Assembly (NCBI RefSeq): GCF_011392115.1
Contig: NZ_JAAJBT010000001.1
Span: forward strand, 434,001 to 498,000
Source: Flavobacterium difficile
GTDB taxonomy: Bacteria > Bacteroidota > Bacteroidia > Flavobacteriales > Flavobacteriaceae
Length of the DNA stretch: 64,000 nt
Direction: 5' to 3'
This document shows, piece by piece, positions 43,349-53,418 of this stretch (positions are counted from its first letter, which is position 1; each line of letters begins with the position of its first letter). A program made the translations under genes and the position numbers. The notes under the pieces were generated by a model. The model had not been told where the DNA came from, did not search any database, and was given only the letters and a program-made list of their open reading frames with translations.

Positions 43349-46300
43349 ATGATGAATAATAGAAATAACAAAGACAAAAGTACTGGAGTTAAAAGATTTA
43401 ACAGAATAACAATTGGTTTGGCATCGCCAGAATCAATGTTAAGTGAATCTAGAGGTGAGGTGTTAAAACCGGAAACAATCAACTACCGTACACACAAACC
43501 AGAAAGAGATGGTCTTTTCTGTGAACGAATTTTCGGACCAGTTAAAGATTTCGAATGTGCTTGTGGAAAATATAAAAGAATTCGCTACAAAGGAATCGTT
43601 TGCGACCGTTGTGGAGTTGAAGTTACTGAGAAAAAAGTACGTAGAGACAGAGTAGGTCACATCAACCTTGTTGTGCCAATCGCTCACATCTGGTATTTCC
43701 GTTCTCTTCCAAACAAAATTGGTTACGTTTTAGGATTGCCTTCTAAGAAATTAGACATGATCATCTACTACGAAAGATATGTAGTGATTCAAGCAGGTAT
43801 TGCTAAAGGTCCAGAAGGTGAAACTTTAAATCGATTAGACTTCTTAACTGAAGAAGAATATCTAAATATCGTGGATACTTTACCAATGGAAAACCAATAT
43901 TTAGATGATACAGATCCTAATAAATTTATCGCCAAAATGGGTGCTGAATGTATTATGGATTTATTAGCTCGTACAGATTTAGATGAATTATCATATAAAT
44001 TACGTCATGCTGCTAATAATGAAACTTCTAAACAAAGAAAAACAGAAGCCTTAAAAAGATTAAATGTTGTAGAATCTTTCCGTGAATCTAATAAAAACAG
44101 AGAAAACCGTCCAGAATGGATGATTTTAAAAGTAATTCCAGTTATTCCACCAGAATTACGTCCTCTTGTACCTTTAGATGGAGGTCGTTTCGCAACTTCA
44201 GATTTAAATGATTTATACAGAAGAGTGATCATCCGTAACAATCGTTTAAAAAGATTAGTTGAAATTAAAGCGCCGGAAGTAATCTTACGTAATGAAAAAC
44301 GTATGTTACAAGAAGCGGTAGATTCACTTTTCGATAATACAAGAAAAGCTTCTGCAGTTAAAACAGAATCAAACAGACCATTAAAATCTTTATCAGATTC
44401 ATTAAAAGGTAAACAAGGTCGTTTCCGTCAAAACTTATTAGGAAAACGTGTGGATTATTCTGCTCGTTCAGTAATTGTTGTAGGACCAGAAATGAAATTG
44501 TTCGAATGTGGTCTTCCAAAAGATATGGCTGCTGAATTGTACAAACCATTCGTTATTCGTAAGTTAATCGAAAGAGGAATCGTTAAAACAGTGAAGTCGG
44601 CTAAGAAAATTATCGATAAAAAAGAACCAGTAGTATGGGATATCTTAGAAAATGTTATTAAAGGACATCCAGTATTACTTAACCGTGCTCCTACACTTCA
44701 CCGTTTAGGTATCCAAGCCTTCCAACCTAAGTTAATTGAAGGAAAAGCAATCCAGTTACACCCATTAGTATGTACGGCATTCAACGCCGATTTCGATGGT
44801 GACCAGATGGCGGTTCACTTACCTTTAGGGCCAGAAGCAATTTTGGAAGCACAATTATTAATGTTAGCGTCTCACAATATCTTAAACCCTGCGAATGGTG
44901 CACCAATTACGGTACCTTCTCAAGACATGGTATTAGGTCTTTACTATATGACCAAAGAGCGTTTAACTACTCCAGAAATGAAAATCAACGGAGAAGGTTT
45001 AACTTTCTATTCTGCTGAAGAGTGTAATATCGCTTTAAATGAAGGAAGAGTTGAATTAAATGCTAGAGTGAAAATTAGAGCAAAAGACTTTAATGAAAAC
45101 GGAGAATTAGTATATCAAATTATCCAAACTACTGCAGGTAGAGTATTATTTAATGAAGTAGTACCAGAAGCTGCAGGATATATAAATGAAGTTTTAACAA
45201 AAAAATCTTTAAGAGATATTATTGGTAAAATTTTAGCAGTAACTGATGTACCTACTACAGCAGCTTTCTTGGATGATATGAAAAACATGGGTTACAAATT
45301 CGCTTTCAAAGGTGGATTGTCATTCAGTTTAGGAGATATTAGAATTCCAGAGCAAAAAACAAAATTAATTGCAGACGCTCGTGAGCAAGTAGAAGGTATT
45401 TCTATGAACTATAACATGGGTCTGATTACAAATAATGAGCGTTACAATCAGGTAATTGATATTTGGACTTCTGCCAATGCGGAATTAACTGAAGCAGCTA
45501 TGAAAAATATCCGTGAAGACCAACAAGGTTTCAACTCGGTATATATGATGCTTGATTCTGGGGCAAGGGGTTCTAAAGAACAAATTCGTCAGTTAACTGG
45601 TATGCGTGGATTAATGGCTAAGCCGAAAAAATCAACCGCAGGTGGTGGTGAAATTATTGAAAACCCGATTCTTTCTAACTTTAAAGAAGGTTTATCGATT
45701 TTAGAATACTTCATTTCTACGCACGGGGCACGTAAAGGATTAGCGGATACGGCTCTTAAAACTGCCGATGCAGGATATTTAACAAGAAGGTTACATGATG
45801 TATCTCAAGATGTTATTATTAATTCTGTAGACTGTGGAACATTAAGAGGTGTAGAAGTTTCTGCTTTGAAGAAAAATGAAGAAATTGTTGAAACATTAGG
45901 AGAAAGAATTTTAGGACGTGTTGCGTTACAAGATGTAATTAACCCATTCAACTCTGAAGTTTTAGTTCATGCTGGAGATCATATTACAGAAGCAATTGTT
46001 AAAGCTATAGACGCTTCTCCAATTGAAAAAGTAGAAGTGCGTTCTCCATTAACTTGTGAAGCTAAAAAAGGAATCTGTACAAAATGTTACGGTCGTAATT
46101 TGGCTACTGGTAAAATGGCACAACGTGGTGAAGCTGTTGGAGTTATTGCTGCACAGTCAATTGGAGAGCCAGGTACACAGTTAACACTTCGTACATTCCA
46201 CGTTGGAGGGGTTGCTGGAGGTATTTCTGAAGAAGCTGGTATTTCTGCTCGTTTTGCAGGTAAATTAGAGATTGAAGATTTAAAAACAGTTAAAGGAGAA

Positions 46301-47659
46301 GATGCTGAAGGTAATACTATCGATATCGTAATTTCTCGTTCTACTGAATTGAAATTAGTAGATGTTAATACTGGTATTTTATTAAGTACTCATAATATTC
46401 CTTACGGTTCTACAATCAACGTTAAAGATGGTGATACAGTAGAAAAAGGCGCAACTATCTGTAAGTGGGATCCTTATAATGGTGTAATTGTATCTGAGTT
46501 TACAGGTAAAATTGCTTATGAAGATTTAGAACAAGGTCAATCTTTCATGGTTGAAATTGATGAGCAAACAGGTTTCCAAGAAAAAGTAATTTCTGAAGGA
46601 CGTAACAAAAAATTAATCCCAACTTTACATATTTATGGTAAAGATGGTGAGTTAATTAGATCATACAATTTACCAGTTGGTGCACACCTTATGGTAGATG
46701 ATGGTGAGAAAATTAAAGCAGGAAAAATTCTTGTAAAAATTCCTCGTCGTTCATCTAAAGCAAGTGATATTACAGGAGGTTTACCAAGAATTACCGAGTT
46801 GTTAGAAGCTCGTAATCCTTCAAACCCTGCAGTAGTTACTGAAATTGATGGTGTAGTTACTTTCGGAAAAGTGAAAAGAGGTAACCGTGAGTTATCTATT
46901 GAATCGAAATTCGGAGATGTTAAGAAATATTTAGTGAAGTTATCGGCGCAAATCTTAGTTCAAGAAAATGACTTCGTTAGAGCTGGAACACCATTATCAG
47001 ACGGAGCAATTACTCCAGAAGATATCTTAAGAATTCAAGGACCATCTGCTGTTCAACAATACTTAGTAAACGAAATTCAAGAAGTTTACCGTTTACAAGG
47101 GGTAAAAATCAATGACAAACACTTCGAAGTAGTGATTCGTCAGATGATGAGAAAAGTTAGAATCCAAGATCCAGGAGATACTTTATTCTTAGAAGATCAA
47201 CTAGCACATACTTCAGACTTTATTCTAGAAAACGATAAGTTATATGGAATGAAAGTAGTAGAAGATGCTGGTGATTCAACGAATTTAAAACCAGGACAAA
47301 TTATTTCTCCAAGAGAATTAAGAGACGAAAATTCATTATTAAAACGTGAAGATAAAAACTTAGTTTCTGCTAGAGATGTAATTACTGCGACTGCAACACC
47401 TGTATTACAAGGTATTACAAGAGCATCGTTACAAACGAAATCATTTATTTCTGCGGCATCGTTCCAGGAAACTACTAAAGTATTAAACGAAGCAGCTGTT
47501 GCGGGTAAAATCGATACTTTAGAAGGATTGAAAGAAAATGTAATTGTAGGTCACAGAATTCCTGCTGGAACAGGTATGAGAGATTACGACAATATTCTTG
47601 TAGGTTCTAAAGAAGAATACAGTGAATTAATGGCTGGAAAAGAAGAATTCAGCTACTAA
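43349..47659 (+). CDS. rpoC: DNA-directed RNA polymerase subunit beta'
   Basis: A 1436-residue protein. The start is one of two adjacent ATGs at 43349 and 43352. Landmarks: zinc-binding [43 protein letters not shown], the catalytic Mg site [12 protein letters not shown], the trigger-loop neighbourhood [11 protein letters not shown], second zinc site [19 protein letters not shown], and [28 protein letters not shown]. The insert between conserved regions is typical for the phylum. A strong terminator ends the operon. Confidence 0.99.
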   Translation: MMNNRNNKDKSTGVKRFNRITIGLASPESMLSESRGEVLKPETINYRTHKPERDGLFCERIFGPVKDFECACGKYKRIRYKGIVCDRCGVEVTEKKVRRDRVGHINLVVPIAHIWYFRSLPNKIGYVLGLPSKKLDMIIYYERYVVIQAGIAKGPEGETLNRLDFLTEEEYLNIVDTLPMENQYLDDTDPNKFIAKMGAECIMDLLARTDLDELSYKLRHAANNETSKQRKTEALKRLNVVESFRESNKNRENRPEWMILKVIPVIPPELRPLVPLDGGRFATSDLNDLYRRVIIRNNRLKRLVEIKAPEVILRNEKRMLQEAVDSLFDNTRKASAVKTESNRPLKSLSDSLKGKQGRFRQNLLGKRVDYSARSVIVVGPEMKLFECGLPKDMAAELYKPFVIRKLIERGIVKTVKSAKKIIDKKEPVVWDILENVIKGHPVLLNRAPTLHRLGIQAFQPKLIEGKAIQLHPLVCTAFNADFDGDQMAVHLPLGPEAILEAQLLMLASHNILNPANGAPITVPSQDMVLGLYYMTKERLTTPEMKINGEGLTFYSAEECNIALNEGRVELNARVKIRAKDFNENGELVYQIIQTTAGRVLFNEVVPEAAGYINEVLTKKSLRDIIGKILAVTDVPTTAAFLDDMKNMGYKFAFKGGLSFSLGDIRIPEQKTKLIADAREQVEGISMNYNMGLITNNERYNQVIDIWTSANAELTEAAMKNIREDQQGFNSVYMMLDSGARGSKEQIRQLTGMRGLMAKPKKSTAGGGEIIENPILSNFKEGLSILEYFISTHGARKGLADTALKTADAGYLTRRLHDVSQDVIINSVDCGTLRGVEVSALKKNEEIVETLGERILGRVALQDVINPFNSEVLVHAGDHITEAIVKAIDASPIEKVEVRSPLTCEAKKGICTKCYGRNLATGKMAQRGEAVGVIAAQSIGEPGTQLTLRTFHVGGVAGGISEEAGISARFAGKLEIEDLKTVKGEDAEGNTIDIVISRSTELKLVDVNTGILLSTHNIPYGSTINVKDGDTVEKGATICKWDPYNGVIVSEFTGKIAYEDLEQGQSFMVEIDEQTGFQEKVISEGRNKKLIPTLHIYGKDGELIRSYNLPVGAHLMVDDGEKIKAGKILVKIPRRSSKASDITGGLPRITELLEARNPSNPAVVTEIDGVVTFGKVKRGNRELSIESKFGDVKKYLVKLSAQILVQENDFVRAGTPLSDGAITPEDILRIQGPSAVQQYLVNEIQEVYRLQGVKINDKHFEVVIRQMMRKVRIQDPGDTLFLEDQLAHTSDFILENDKLYGMKVVEDAGDSTNLKPGQIISPRELRDENSLLKREDKNLVSARDVITATATPVLQGITRASLQTKSFISAASFQETTKVLNEAAVAGKIDTLEGLKENVIVGHRIPAGTGMRDYDNILVGSKEEYSELMAGKEEFSY

Positions 47660-47683
47660 ATTCAAAATCGCATATATCATTCT

Positions 47684-47717
47684 AAAAACCTAACAGATTT
47701 TTTTCTGTTAGGTTTTT
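47684..47717 (+). terminator. terminator of rpoBC
   Basis: A 13-bp stem AAAAACCTAACAG / CTGTTAGGTTTTT with an 8-nt T-rich loop is followed by more T. Confidence 0.93.
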
Positions 47718-47732
47718 TTTAATCAAATAGAT

Positions 47733-48251
47733 ATGGAATACATTCACATTCAGATCGTAAATCTTAATGAATTAGAACAATTACAAAAAATTGGTCGCCA
47801 AACGTTTTGGGAAACCTTTTCAGCATTTAACACTGAGGAAAATATGAGAATCTATTTGGAAGAAGGCTTTTCAAATGAAAAATTAACTGCAGAACTTAAC
47901 GACATAAATTCTGAATTCTATTTTGCAAAATTTAACGGCGAAGTAATTGGTTATTTAAAACTCAATTTTGGAGCATCACAAACCGAATTAAAAGACAAAA
48001 AAGCACTTGAAATTGAACGAATTTATGTTACTAAAGAATTTCATGGAAAAAAAATCGGACAATTACTTTATAATAAAGCAATAGAAGTTGCAAAACTGAA
48101 AAATGTAGAATATGTTTGGTTAGGTGTTTGGGAAGAAAACCTGAGAGCTCTTAATTTTTATAAGAAAAATGGTTTCGTAGAATTTAATAAACATATCTTC
48201 AAATTAGGAAATGACGAGCAAACGGATCTCATGATGAAATTAATACTGTAA
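47733..48251 (+). CDS. GNAT-family N-acetyltransferase
   Basis: A 172-residue protein. It has the GNAT core: QKIGRQTFWETFSAFNTEENM at the start, IERIYVTKEFHGKKIGQLLYNKAIEVAK (motif A; the acetyl-CoA loop here is HGKKIG for the Q/RxxGxG/A pattern) and YVWLGVWEENLRALNFYKKNGFVEF (motif B). The layout resembles spermidine/peptide acetyltransferases of the PaiA type, but the substrate is not predictable. It starts 16 nt after the rpoC terminator, and no promoter of its own was recognised. Confidence 0.88.
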   Translation: MEYIHIQIVNLNELEQLQKIGRQTFWETFSAFNTEENMRIYLEEGFSNEKLTAELNDINSEFYFAKFNGEVIGYLKLNFGASQTELKDKKALEIERIYVTKEFHGKKIGQLLYNKAIEVAKLKNVEYVWLGVWEENLRALNFYKKNGFVEFNKHIFKLGNDEQTDLMMKLIL

Positions 48252-48386
48252 GAATTGCGATTCGTTTTTTTAAATCAAAAATATTACTTAATCTTGTATA
48301 TACTTAAATGAATTCAAACCTCATATATTTATCATAAATTTAGAATTAAATTTTTATGATTTGTATGACTAAAAATTAAATTAAAA

Positions 48387-48695
48387 ATGGAAAATAACAA
48401 TCAGGAAGGTCAAATCAATATCGAATTAGACGAAAAAGTAGCAGAAGGAACGTATTCTAATTTAGCGATAATCAATCATTCAAATACCGAATTTGTAGTA
48501 GATTTTATTTCGTTAATGCCCGGAGTTCCAAAAGCTAAGGTGAAATCAAGAATTATTTTGACACCACAACATGCTAAAAGATTATTAAAAGCACTACACG
48601 AAAACATTCACAGATTTGAAAGTGCACACGGACAAATTAAAGAAGAGGAACATCCGCCAATGCCCTTAAATTTCGGACCAACCGGACAAGCGTAA
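48387..48695 (+). CDS. DUF3467 domain protein
   Basis: A 102-residue acidic cytoplasmic protein (INIELDEKVAEGTYSNLAIINHSNTEFVVDFISLMPGVPKAKVKSRIILTPQHAKRLL), matching the short DUF3467 family that is near-universal in Bacteroidota and often lies next to rpoC. The C-terminal tail is GHGQIKEEEHPPMPLNFGP-like and probably flexible. The link to RNA polymerase is only by neighbourhood. A 135-nt spacer before it has no clear promoter. Confidence 0.88.
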   Translation: MENNNQEGQINIELDEKVAEGTYSNLAIINHSNTEFVVDFISLMPGVPKAKVKSRIILTPQHAKRLLKALHENIHRFESAHGQIKEEEHPPMPLNFGPTGQA

Positions 48696-48706
48696 TTTTG
48701 ATTTTT

Positions 48707-48734
48707 GTCATGCTGAACTTGTTTCAGCATCTCA
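48707..48734. repeat. short palindromic repeat-type element after the DUF3467 gene
   Basis: GTCATGCTGAACTTGTTTCAGCATCTCA forms an 8-bp stem ATGCTGAA / TTCAGCAT. It starts 11 nt after the DUF3467 stop. The sequence is recognised from memory as a highly repeated intergenic element in Flavobacteria; only one copy is in this window. Confidence 0.6.
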
Positions 48735-48760
48735 TTTATTAGATATTTAATTAAAATTTA

Positions 48761-48768
48761 TAAATTTG
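48761..48768 (+). promoter_or_regulatory. -7 box of the second GNAT gene
   Basis: TAAATTTG matches TAnnTTTG. It overlaps the in-frame TTG at 48766, so the first usable start is the ATG at 48805. Confidence 0.45.
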
Positions 48769-48804
48769 AAGGTGATTGCATTTTATGTGATTGCCTTTTT
48801 TATT

Positions 48805-49299
48805 ATGATATATTTAGAAAAAATAAATAAAACTCAATTGCCAATAATTAAAGATTTGGCATATGCAATTTGGCCTTCTACGTATGGAGAAATCTTATCA
48901 ATTGAGCAATTAAATTATATGTTGGATAACTTTTATTCTATTGAAAATTTAAGTAATCAAATGGATAATGGGCAGGTTTTCGAATTATTAGTTGAGGCTA
49001 GTAATAAAGTCGGATTTGTAGCTTACGAATTGAATTGTAAAGAAACCGGTTGGCTTAAAATTCATAAAATTTATTTGTTACCAGAAACTCAAGGGAAAGG
49101 TTTCGGAAGATTTATGATTGATGAAGTGGTGAAAATTGCTAAAAAAAACCAGCAAAAAGGAGTTTTTTTAAATGTAAACAAATACAATAAAGCCCAGTTT
49201 TTCTATCAAAAATTAGGTTTTGCAATCACAAAAGATGAAGTAATTGATATCGGAAATAATTACATTATGGACGATTATCAGATGGAATTAGTGATCTAA
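48805..49299 (+). CDS. GNAT-family N-acetyltransferase
   Basis: A 164-residue protein. Start MIYLEKINKTQLPIIKDLAYAIWPSTYGEILS, typical of the family's N-terminal helix. Motif A is LKIHKIYLLPETQGKGFGRFMIDEVVKIAKK with the acetyl-CoA loop QGKGFG, followed by NVNKYNKAQFFYQKLGFAI. A small-molecule or peptide acetyltransferase with unknown substrate. It is distinct from the GNAT gene at 47733 (low similarity apart from the core). It is convergent with the pseudouridine synthase gene, with a repeat element in between. Confidence 0.88.
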   Translation: MIYLEKINKTQLPIIKDLAYAIWPSTYGEILSIEQLNYMLDNFYSIENLSNQMDNGQVFELLVEASNKVGFVAYELNCKETGWLKIHKIYLLPETQGKGFGRFMIDEVVKIAKKNQQKGVFLNVNKYNKAQFFYQKLGFAITKDEVIDIGNNYIMDDYQMELVI

Positions 49300-49304
49300 A
49301 TGAA

Positions 49305-49392
49305 AACGAATTTGCGTTAGTGGTTGTAGCGGCATCTCCCGATTTTTCATCGGGAATATAGCGGAAGACACGACCCAAAGGGTAACGCCCAA
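49305..49392 (-). repeat. dispersed intergenic repeat, copy 2
   Basis: The reverse complement of this segment aligns with 27348-27435, including TTGGGCG at one end, an identical central ATATTCCCGATGAAAAATCGGGAGATGCCG-type core (given only in part) and CACT(C/A)ACGCA near the other end. In its own orientation it starts 3-4 nt after the stop of the minus-strand pseudouridine synthase gene, mirroring copy 1 after the porin gene. Confidence 0.88.
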
Positions 49393-49395
49393 AAA

Positions 49396-50184
49396 CTATC
49401 TATTCCTTTTGTCGTAATTTCTACTGCCGTAATTGGTTTTTTTATCTCTTAAAATACTAGCATCTTCAGTTTTACTTGAAGGTTCAATAAGTGTATTTAA
49501 TTCGATAATTTCTTTGTCGGTTAACGGGCGGTATTTGCCAACGGGAACATCTAGAGTTATATTGATAATTCTAATTCTTTTTAAGGAAGTTACTTCGTAA
49601 TCTAAATATTCGCACATTCTACGAATTTGTCGGTTTAAGCCTTGTGTTAAAACAATTTTAAACACAAATTGACTTACTTTTTCCACTTTACATTTCTTTG
49701 TAATTGTGTCCAAAATTGGTAAGCCATTACTCATTTGTCTAATGAAAACATCTGTAATAGGTTTGTCAACTGTCACGATATATTCTTTTTCGTGATTGTT
49801 TCTCGCGCGCAAAATTTTGTTTACAATGTCGCCATCATTCGTCATAAAAATTAAACCTTCACTGGCTTTGTCTAATCTTCCGATAGGAAAAACACGTTCT
49901 GGATAATTTATGTAATCTACAATGTTATCTGGAATATTTTGATTGGTCGTGCATTCAATTCCAGCTGGTTTGTGGAAAGATAAATAAATAGGTTTTTTAT
50001 TCGCATTGGTTACCAATTCGCCATTAACACGAACTTCATCGCCTGGTGCGACTTTTGTGCCCAATTCTGGTGTTTTTCCGTTAATAGTTATTCTGCCTTC
50101 TTCTAATAAGCGGTCTGCTTCTCTACGGGAACAAAATCCTGATTCGGATAAATATTTATTGATGCGTACTAATTGCTCTTCCAT
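49396..50184 (-). CDS. rluF: 23S rRNA pseudouridine synthase, RluF/RsuA family
   Basis: A 262-residue protein. The ATG at 50184 places the S4 RNA-binding domain at the very start ([32 protein letters not shown]), as in the family. The catalytic domain has the [21 protein letters not shown] block with the catalytic Asp, and [25 protein letters not shown]. It resembles RluF (U2604) by the [12 protein letters not shown] start and [11 protein letters not shown], but RluB/RsuA specificity cannot be excluded. The C-terminus is basic and low-complexity. Confidence 0.9.
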   Translation of the reverse strand: MEEQLVRINKYLSESGFCSRREADRLLEEGRITINGKTPELGTKVAPGDEVRVNGELVTNANKKPIYLSFHKPAGIECTTNQNIPDNIVDYINYPERVFPIGRLDKASEGLIFMTNDGDIVNKILRARNNHEKEYIVTVDKPITDVFIRQMSNGLPILDTITKKCKVEKVSQFVFKIVLTQGLNRQIRRMCEYLDYEVTSLKRIRIINITLDVPVGKYRPLTDKEIIELNTLIEPSSKTEDASILRDKKTNYGSRNYDKRNR

Positions 50185-50188
50185 TTGG

Positions 50189-50196
50189 CAAAGATA
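50189..50196 (-). promoter_or_regulatory. -7 box next to the rluF start codon
   Basis: CAAAGATA on the plus strand is TATCTTTG on the minus strand, ending 4 nt before the ATG at 50184. The transcript would begin at or within a few bases of the start codon. No clear -33 box is seen at the expected distance. Confidence 0.4.
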
Positions 50197-50251
50197 GTAT
50201 TTTGAAGTTAGAAACTTGAAATTAGAATTTAGAAATTTGTTACTTAATAGA

Positions 50252-50286
50252 AAACCCTTCAAGAGTTTTGAACACTTGAAGGGTTT
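50252..50286 (-). terminator. terminator of the zinc-ribbon-like/NIF3 unit
   Basis: A 12-bp stem AAACCCTTCAAG / CTTGAAGGGTTT with an 11-nt loop is followed on the minus strand by TTTTCT. Confidence 0.85.
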
Positions 50287-50339
50287 CTTAAATATAAATA
50301 TCCCGTATTGTTTTGAGAAAAGATAAGGGATTTTTACTA

Positions 50340-51119
50340 TTACATTTTGGCGAAAACTTTTTCCATTTTTTCTTTTTCTTCGTCGGCTAAAATAGTGTCA
50401 ACTAAAATACGTCCACTGTGCTCATCGGTTAAAATTTTCTTTCTACCAGCAATTTCCATTTGTGTTTGAGGTGGAATTGTGAAGAATGAACCTGCAGAAG
50501 CGCCACGCTCAATAGAAACAACTGCTAATCCGTTAATGACACTTCCTCTAATTCTGTCGTAAGCTGCTAATAAACGCTCTTCAATTTTTTCTCTATATTC
50601 TTTAGATTTTTCTATCAAGAAATTTTCATCTTTTTCAGTTTCAGCCATAATATCACTCAATTCTGCTTTTTTATGCTTTAAGTGATTTTGCTTGCTTTCT
50701 AACTTTTCTTTGGTTTGATTGATAATTTCCTTTTTATTTTCCAAAGAAACTTTCATTTCTTTAATGTGCTTTTCAGCCAATTGAATTTCTAATTCTTGAA
50801 ACTCAATTTCTTTAGATAAAGAATTAAATTCTCTATTATTTCGCACATTTTTTTGTTGCTCTGTATATTTTTTTATTGCTGCTTTGTGGTCATCAATATT
50901 GTTCTTTTTTTCTTTTGCTTGATGATCGATAGCATTTAAATCGTCGTTCAATTTTTCTAAACGCTTAGATAATCCGGCTACTTCATCTTCTAAATCTTCC
51001 ACTTCTAAAGGTAATTCACCTCTTACGTTTCTAATTTCGTCAATTTTAGAATCGATTAATTGTAAGGCATAAATTGCTCTTAACTTTTCTTCTACGCTTA
51101 GTTCTTTTGTATTTGCCAT
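50340..51119 (-). CDS. coiled-coil protein of the C4-type zinc-ribbon family, zinc site degenerate
   Basis: A 259-residue protein. Residues about 10-200 form a long coiled coil ([19 protein letters not shown]... [15 protein letters not shown]), as in zf-RING_7/CdsZ-type proteins. The C-terminal part keeps the ribbon frame ([28 protein letters not shown], then [10 protein letters not shown]), but the positions that carry four Cys in relatives are Ala, Ser and other residues; there is no Cys at all in this region. Zinc binding is therefore lost. Function is unclear; relatives are linked to flagella or translation in other phyla. It is co-transcribed with the NIF3 gene (4-nt gap). Confidence 0.85.
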   Translation of the reverse strand: MANTKELSVEEKLRAIYALQLIDSKIDEIRNVRGELPLEVEDLEDEVAGLSKRLEKLNDDLNAIDHQAKEKKNNIDDHKAAIKKYTEQQKNVRNNREFNSLSKEIEFQELEIQLAEKHIKEMKVSLENKKEIINQTKEKLESKQNHLKHKKAELSDIMAETEKDENFLIEKSKEYREKIEERLLAAYDRIRGSVINGLAVVSIERGASAGSFFTIPPQTQMEIAGRKKILTDEHSGRILVDTILADEEKEKMEKVFAKM

Positions 51120-51123
51120 ATTG

Positions 51124-52215
51124 TTAAAAATATTTAACGGGATTTGTATTTAATTCTGATAAAATGATTGCAAAATTAGTGATTTTTTCTTTAAGAAAGT
51201 CAACAATATAGTTTTTTGTATACCTTTCACTTTCAAAATGGCCAATATCTGCTAAAAGCAGCTTGTTTTCGGCTTCATAAAACTGATGGTATTTTAAATC
51301 TGCGGTTAAAAAGGCATCAGCACCAGCAGAAATTGCATTTTTTATAGCGAAACTTCCACTGCCTCCTAAAACTGCTACTTTTTTTATTTCGTTAGGTAAA
51401 AATTGACTATGACGAATGCCGCCACATTCCATTTTATCTTTTACAAATTGTAAAAATTCGGCGGGTTTCATAGCGTGTTCTAATTCGCCAATCATTCCTA
51501 AACCAATATTTTGGTGTTCATTTTCAGTTTTGTAAATTTCATAAGCCACTTCCTCATACAAATGATTGGTGAAAAGGGCTTTTAAAATGTTGTTTTGAAG
51601 GTGTTTTTCAAATGTGACTTCAATTTTTATTTCGGCTTCTTTTTGTAGGATGTTTTTTTCTCCGATTACTGGATTGCTGGCATCGTTTCCTTTAAAAGAC
51701 CCAATTCCAGAGGAAATAAAACTACAATTGTCATAATTACCAATCGTTCCGGCACCAGCATCGAATAAAGCGGCTTTTAATTGATTTACGTTTTCAGGTT
51801 TGGTATAAGTTACCAATTTATGTATGAAGTTTTGTTTCGGGATTAAAACTTTTGTATGGGTTACTCCTAAGGCATCGCAAAAAATTTTATTCACCCCATT
51901 TTGATGATTGTCTAAAGCCGTATGTACAGAGTAAATGGCAATGTCGTTTTTTATCGCTTTAATGATTGCTCTTTCAACATAATTTTTCCCAGTAATTTTT
52001 TTCAAGCCAGAAAACAAAATAGGATGGAAGCAAACTACCAAATTGCAATTTTTAGAAATAGCTTCCTCAATCACTTCTTCTAAAGCATCATGACAAACCA
52101 AAATCCCTGTAATATCGTTGGTGTGACTTACTAAAAGACCAACATTGTCAAAGTCTTCGGCGTAAGCTAACGGTGCTAATTGCTCCAAATGTTTCGTTAT
52201 TTCAGATAATTGCAT
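51124..52215 (-). CDS. NIF3-like dinuclear metal centre protein
   Basis: A 363-residue protein of the DUF34/NIF3 family (long form). Marks: EDFDNVGLLVS, VVCFHPILFSGLKKITG, IYSVHTALDN and LLADIGHFESE near the end, which supply the two-metal site. The first metal motif is Phe-His-Pro where many relatives have His-His-Pro. Residues about 125-230 are the PII-like insert domain (KLVTYTKPENVNQLKAALFDAGAGTIGNYDNCSF). The biochemical role is still debated; relatives include GTP cyclohydrolase-like or chaperone-like annotations. It forms a unit with the coiled-coil gene. Confidence 0.92.
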   Translation of the reverse strand: MQLSEITKHLEQLAPLAYAEDFDNVGLLVSHTNDITGILVCHDALEEVIEEAISKNCNLVVCFHPILFSGLKKITGKNYVERAIIKAIKNDIAIYSVHTALDNHQNGVNKIFCDALGVTHTKVLIPKQNFIHKLVTYTKPENVNQLKAALFDAGAGTIGNYDNCSFISSGIGSFKGNDASNPVIGEKNILQKEAEIKIEVTFEKHLQNNILKALFTNHLYEEVAYEIYKTENEHQNIGLGMIGELEHAMKPAEFLQFVKDKMECGGIRHSQFLPNEIKKVAVLGGSGSFAIKNAISAGADAFLTADLKYHQFYEAENKLLLADIGHFESERYTKNYIVDFLKEKITNFAIILSELNTNPVKYF

Positions 52216-52239
52216 GAGTTTTTTCTAATTTTATAGTTT

Positions 52240-52247
52240 CAAAGATA
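52240..52247 (-). promoter_or_regulatory. -7 box of the NIF3 unit
   Basis: CAAAGATA on the plus strand is TATCTTTG on the minus strand, about 25 nt before the ATG at 52215. No -33 box at normal spacing. Confidence 0.4.
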
Positions 52248-52404
52248 AAAAAACTTATTTTCGTAGTATGAAATAGCCACAAAAAAAGCGTTTGCTTGCA
52301 ATTGAAAATCATCGAAAACAAATGAAAATAAAATTGCTGAGATAGACACCTATCTATAATAAAGCTATACCATATGACAAATATAAAATAATAATTAGCT
52401 TCAT

Positions 52405-53418
52405 ATGAAATTAATAAGAAAAATACTTTTTCCCATCGCAATTATATATTGGATAGTCACTTTTTTTAGAAATTGGCTTTACGATATGGGTTTATTTACA
52501 AGTAAAAGTTATGATTTACCCATAATCGCTATCGGAAATTTAAGTGCTGGCGGAACTGGAAAAACACCTCATACAGAATACTTAATTCGATTATTAAAGG
52601 AAAAATATAAAGTGGCGGTATTAAGTCGTGGTTATAAACGAAGTACGAAAGGTTTTGTGTTAGCAAATGACGCTAGCACTGCTGTCGAATTAGGTGACGA
52701 ATCGTACCAAATTCATACTAAATTTCCAGATGTTGCAGTTGCGGTTTGTGAAGACAGACGAACAGGTATTGAAAATTTAATTTCTATAAACAATCCAAAT
52801 GTAATTTTACTTGACGACGCTTTTCAACACCGAAAAGTGAAAGCTAGTTTTTATGTTTTATTAACGGCTTATGATGACTTGTTTTCTGAAGATTTTATTT
52901 TGCCTTTTGGAGATTTGCGTGAAAGTGCAATGGGAAAAAAGCGTGCTAATGTTGTTGTTGTAACGAAATGTCCTGCCTCGCTTTCTAGTCAAGAACAGGA
53001 AAAAGTAAAACAAAAATTGCAGGTAGAAGTTCCGGTTTTCTTTACGGCCATTCATTATGATACAAAAGTTTTAAGTTTACATTCCACTTTACCAGTTTCT
53101 GAAATAATTTCTAAAGAAAAAGTAATTGTAGCCGGAATTGCAAAGCCTAAATACTTTGTTGATTATTTGAACTCTGGAAAAGATAAGGTTATGATTTATC
53201 CCGATCATCATAATTTTTCGGAACAGGAAATAGCGGTCTTAAATGATTTAGCTCAAGACAAAATACTGGTTACAACTGAAAAAGATTTTATGCGTTTAAA
53301 CGGAAAAATTAATTCGGAAAAGTTATATTATTTACCCATAACCTCTATGTTTTTAGAAGCCGAATTAGATTTTCAAGAGACGATTTTTAAGATAATTAAG
53401 AAGGGAAATAAGAACTAA
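52405..53418 (+). CDS. lpxK: tetraacyldisaccharide 4'-kinase
   Basis: A 337-residue inner-membrane-associated kinase of lipid A synthesis, making lipid IVA. An N-terminal membrane helix (IRKILFPIAIIYWIVTFFRNW), a P-loop NLSAGGTGKTPHTEYL, SRGYKRSTKGF, GDESYQIHTKFP, NVILLDDAFQHRKV and ILVTTEKDFMRL are family hallmarks. Its last 23 bp overlap the end of the convergent hybrid histidine kinase gene. Confidence 0.96.
   Translation: MKLIRKILFPIAIIYWIVTFFRNWLYDMGLFTSKSYDLPIIAIGNLSAGGTGKTPHTEYLIRLLKEKYKVAVLSRGYKRSTKGFVLANDASTAVELGDESYQIHTKFPDVAVAVCEDRRTGIENLISINNPNVILLDDAFQHRKVKASFYVLLTAYDDLFSEDFILPFGDLRESAMGKKRANVVVVTKCPASLSSQEQEKVKQKLQVEVPVFFTAIHYDTKVLSLHSTLPVSEIISKEKVIVAGIAKPKYFVDYLNSGKDKVMIYPDHHNFSEQEIAVLNDLAQDKILVTTEKDFMRLNGKINSEKLYYLPITSMFLEAELDFQETIFKIIKKGNKN

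Noticed and set aside
48336..48365. AT-only inverted repeat (TCATAAA / TTTATGA) before the DUF3467 gene.
   Set aside because: Pure A/T stems of this size are expected by chance in such AT-rich DNA and no T run or promoter box is correctly placed.
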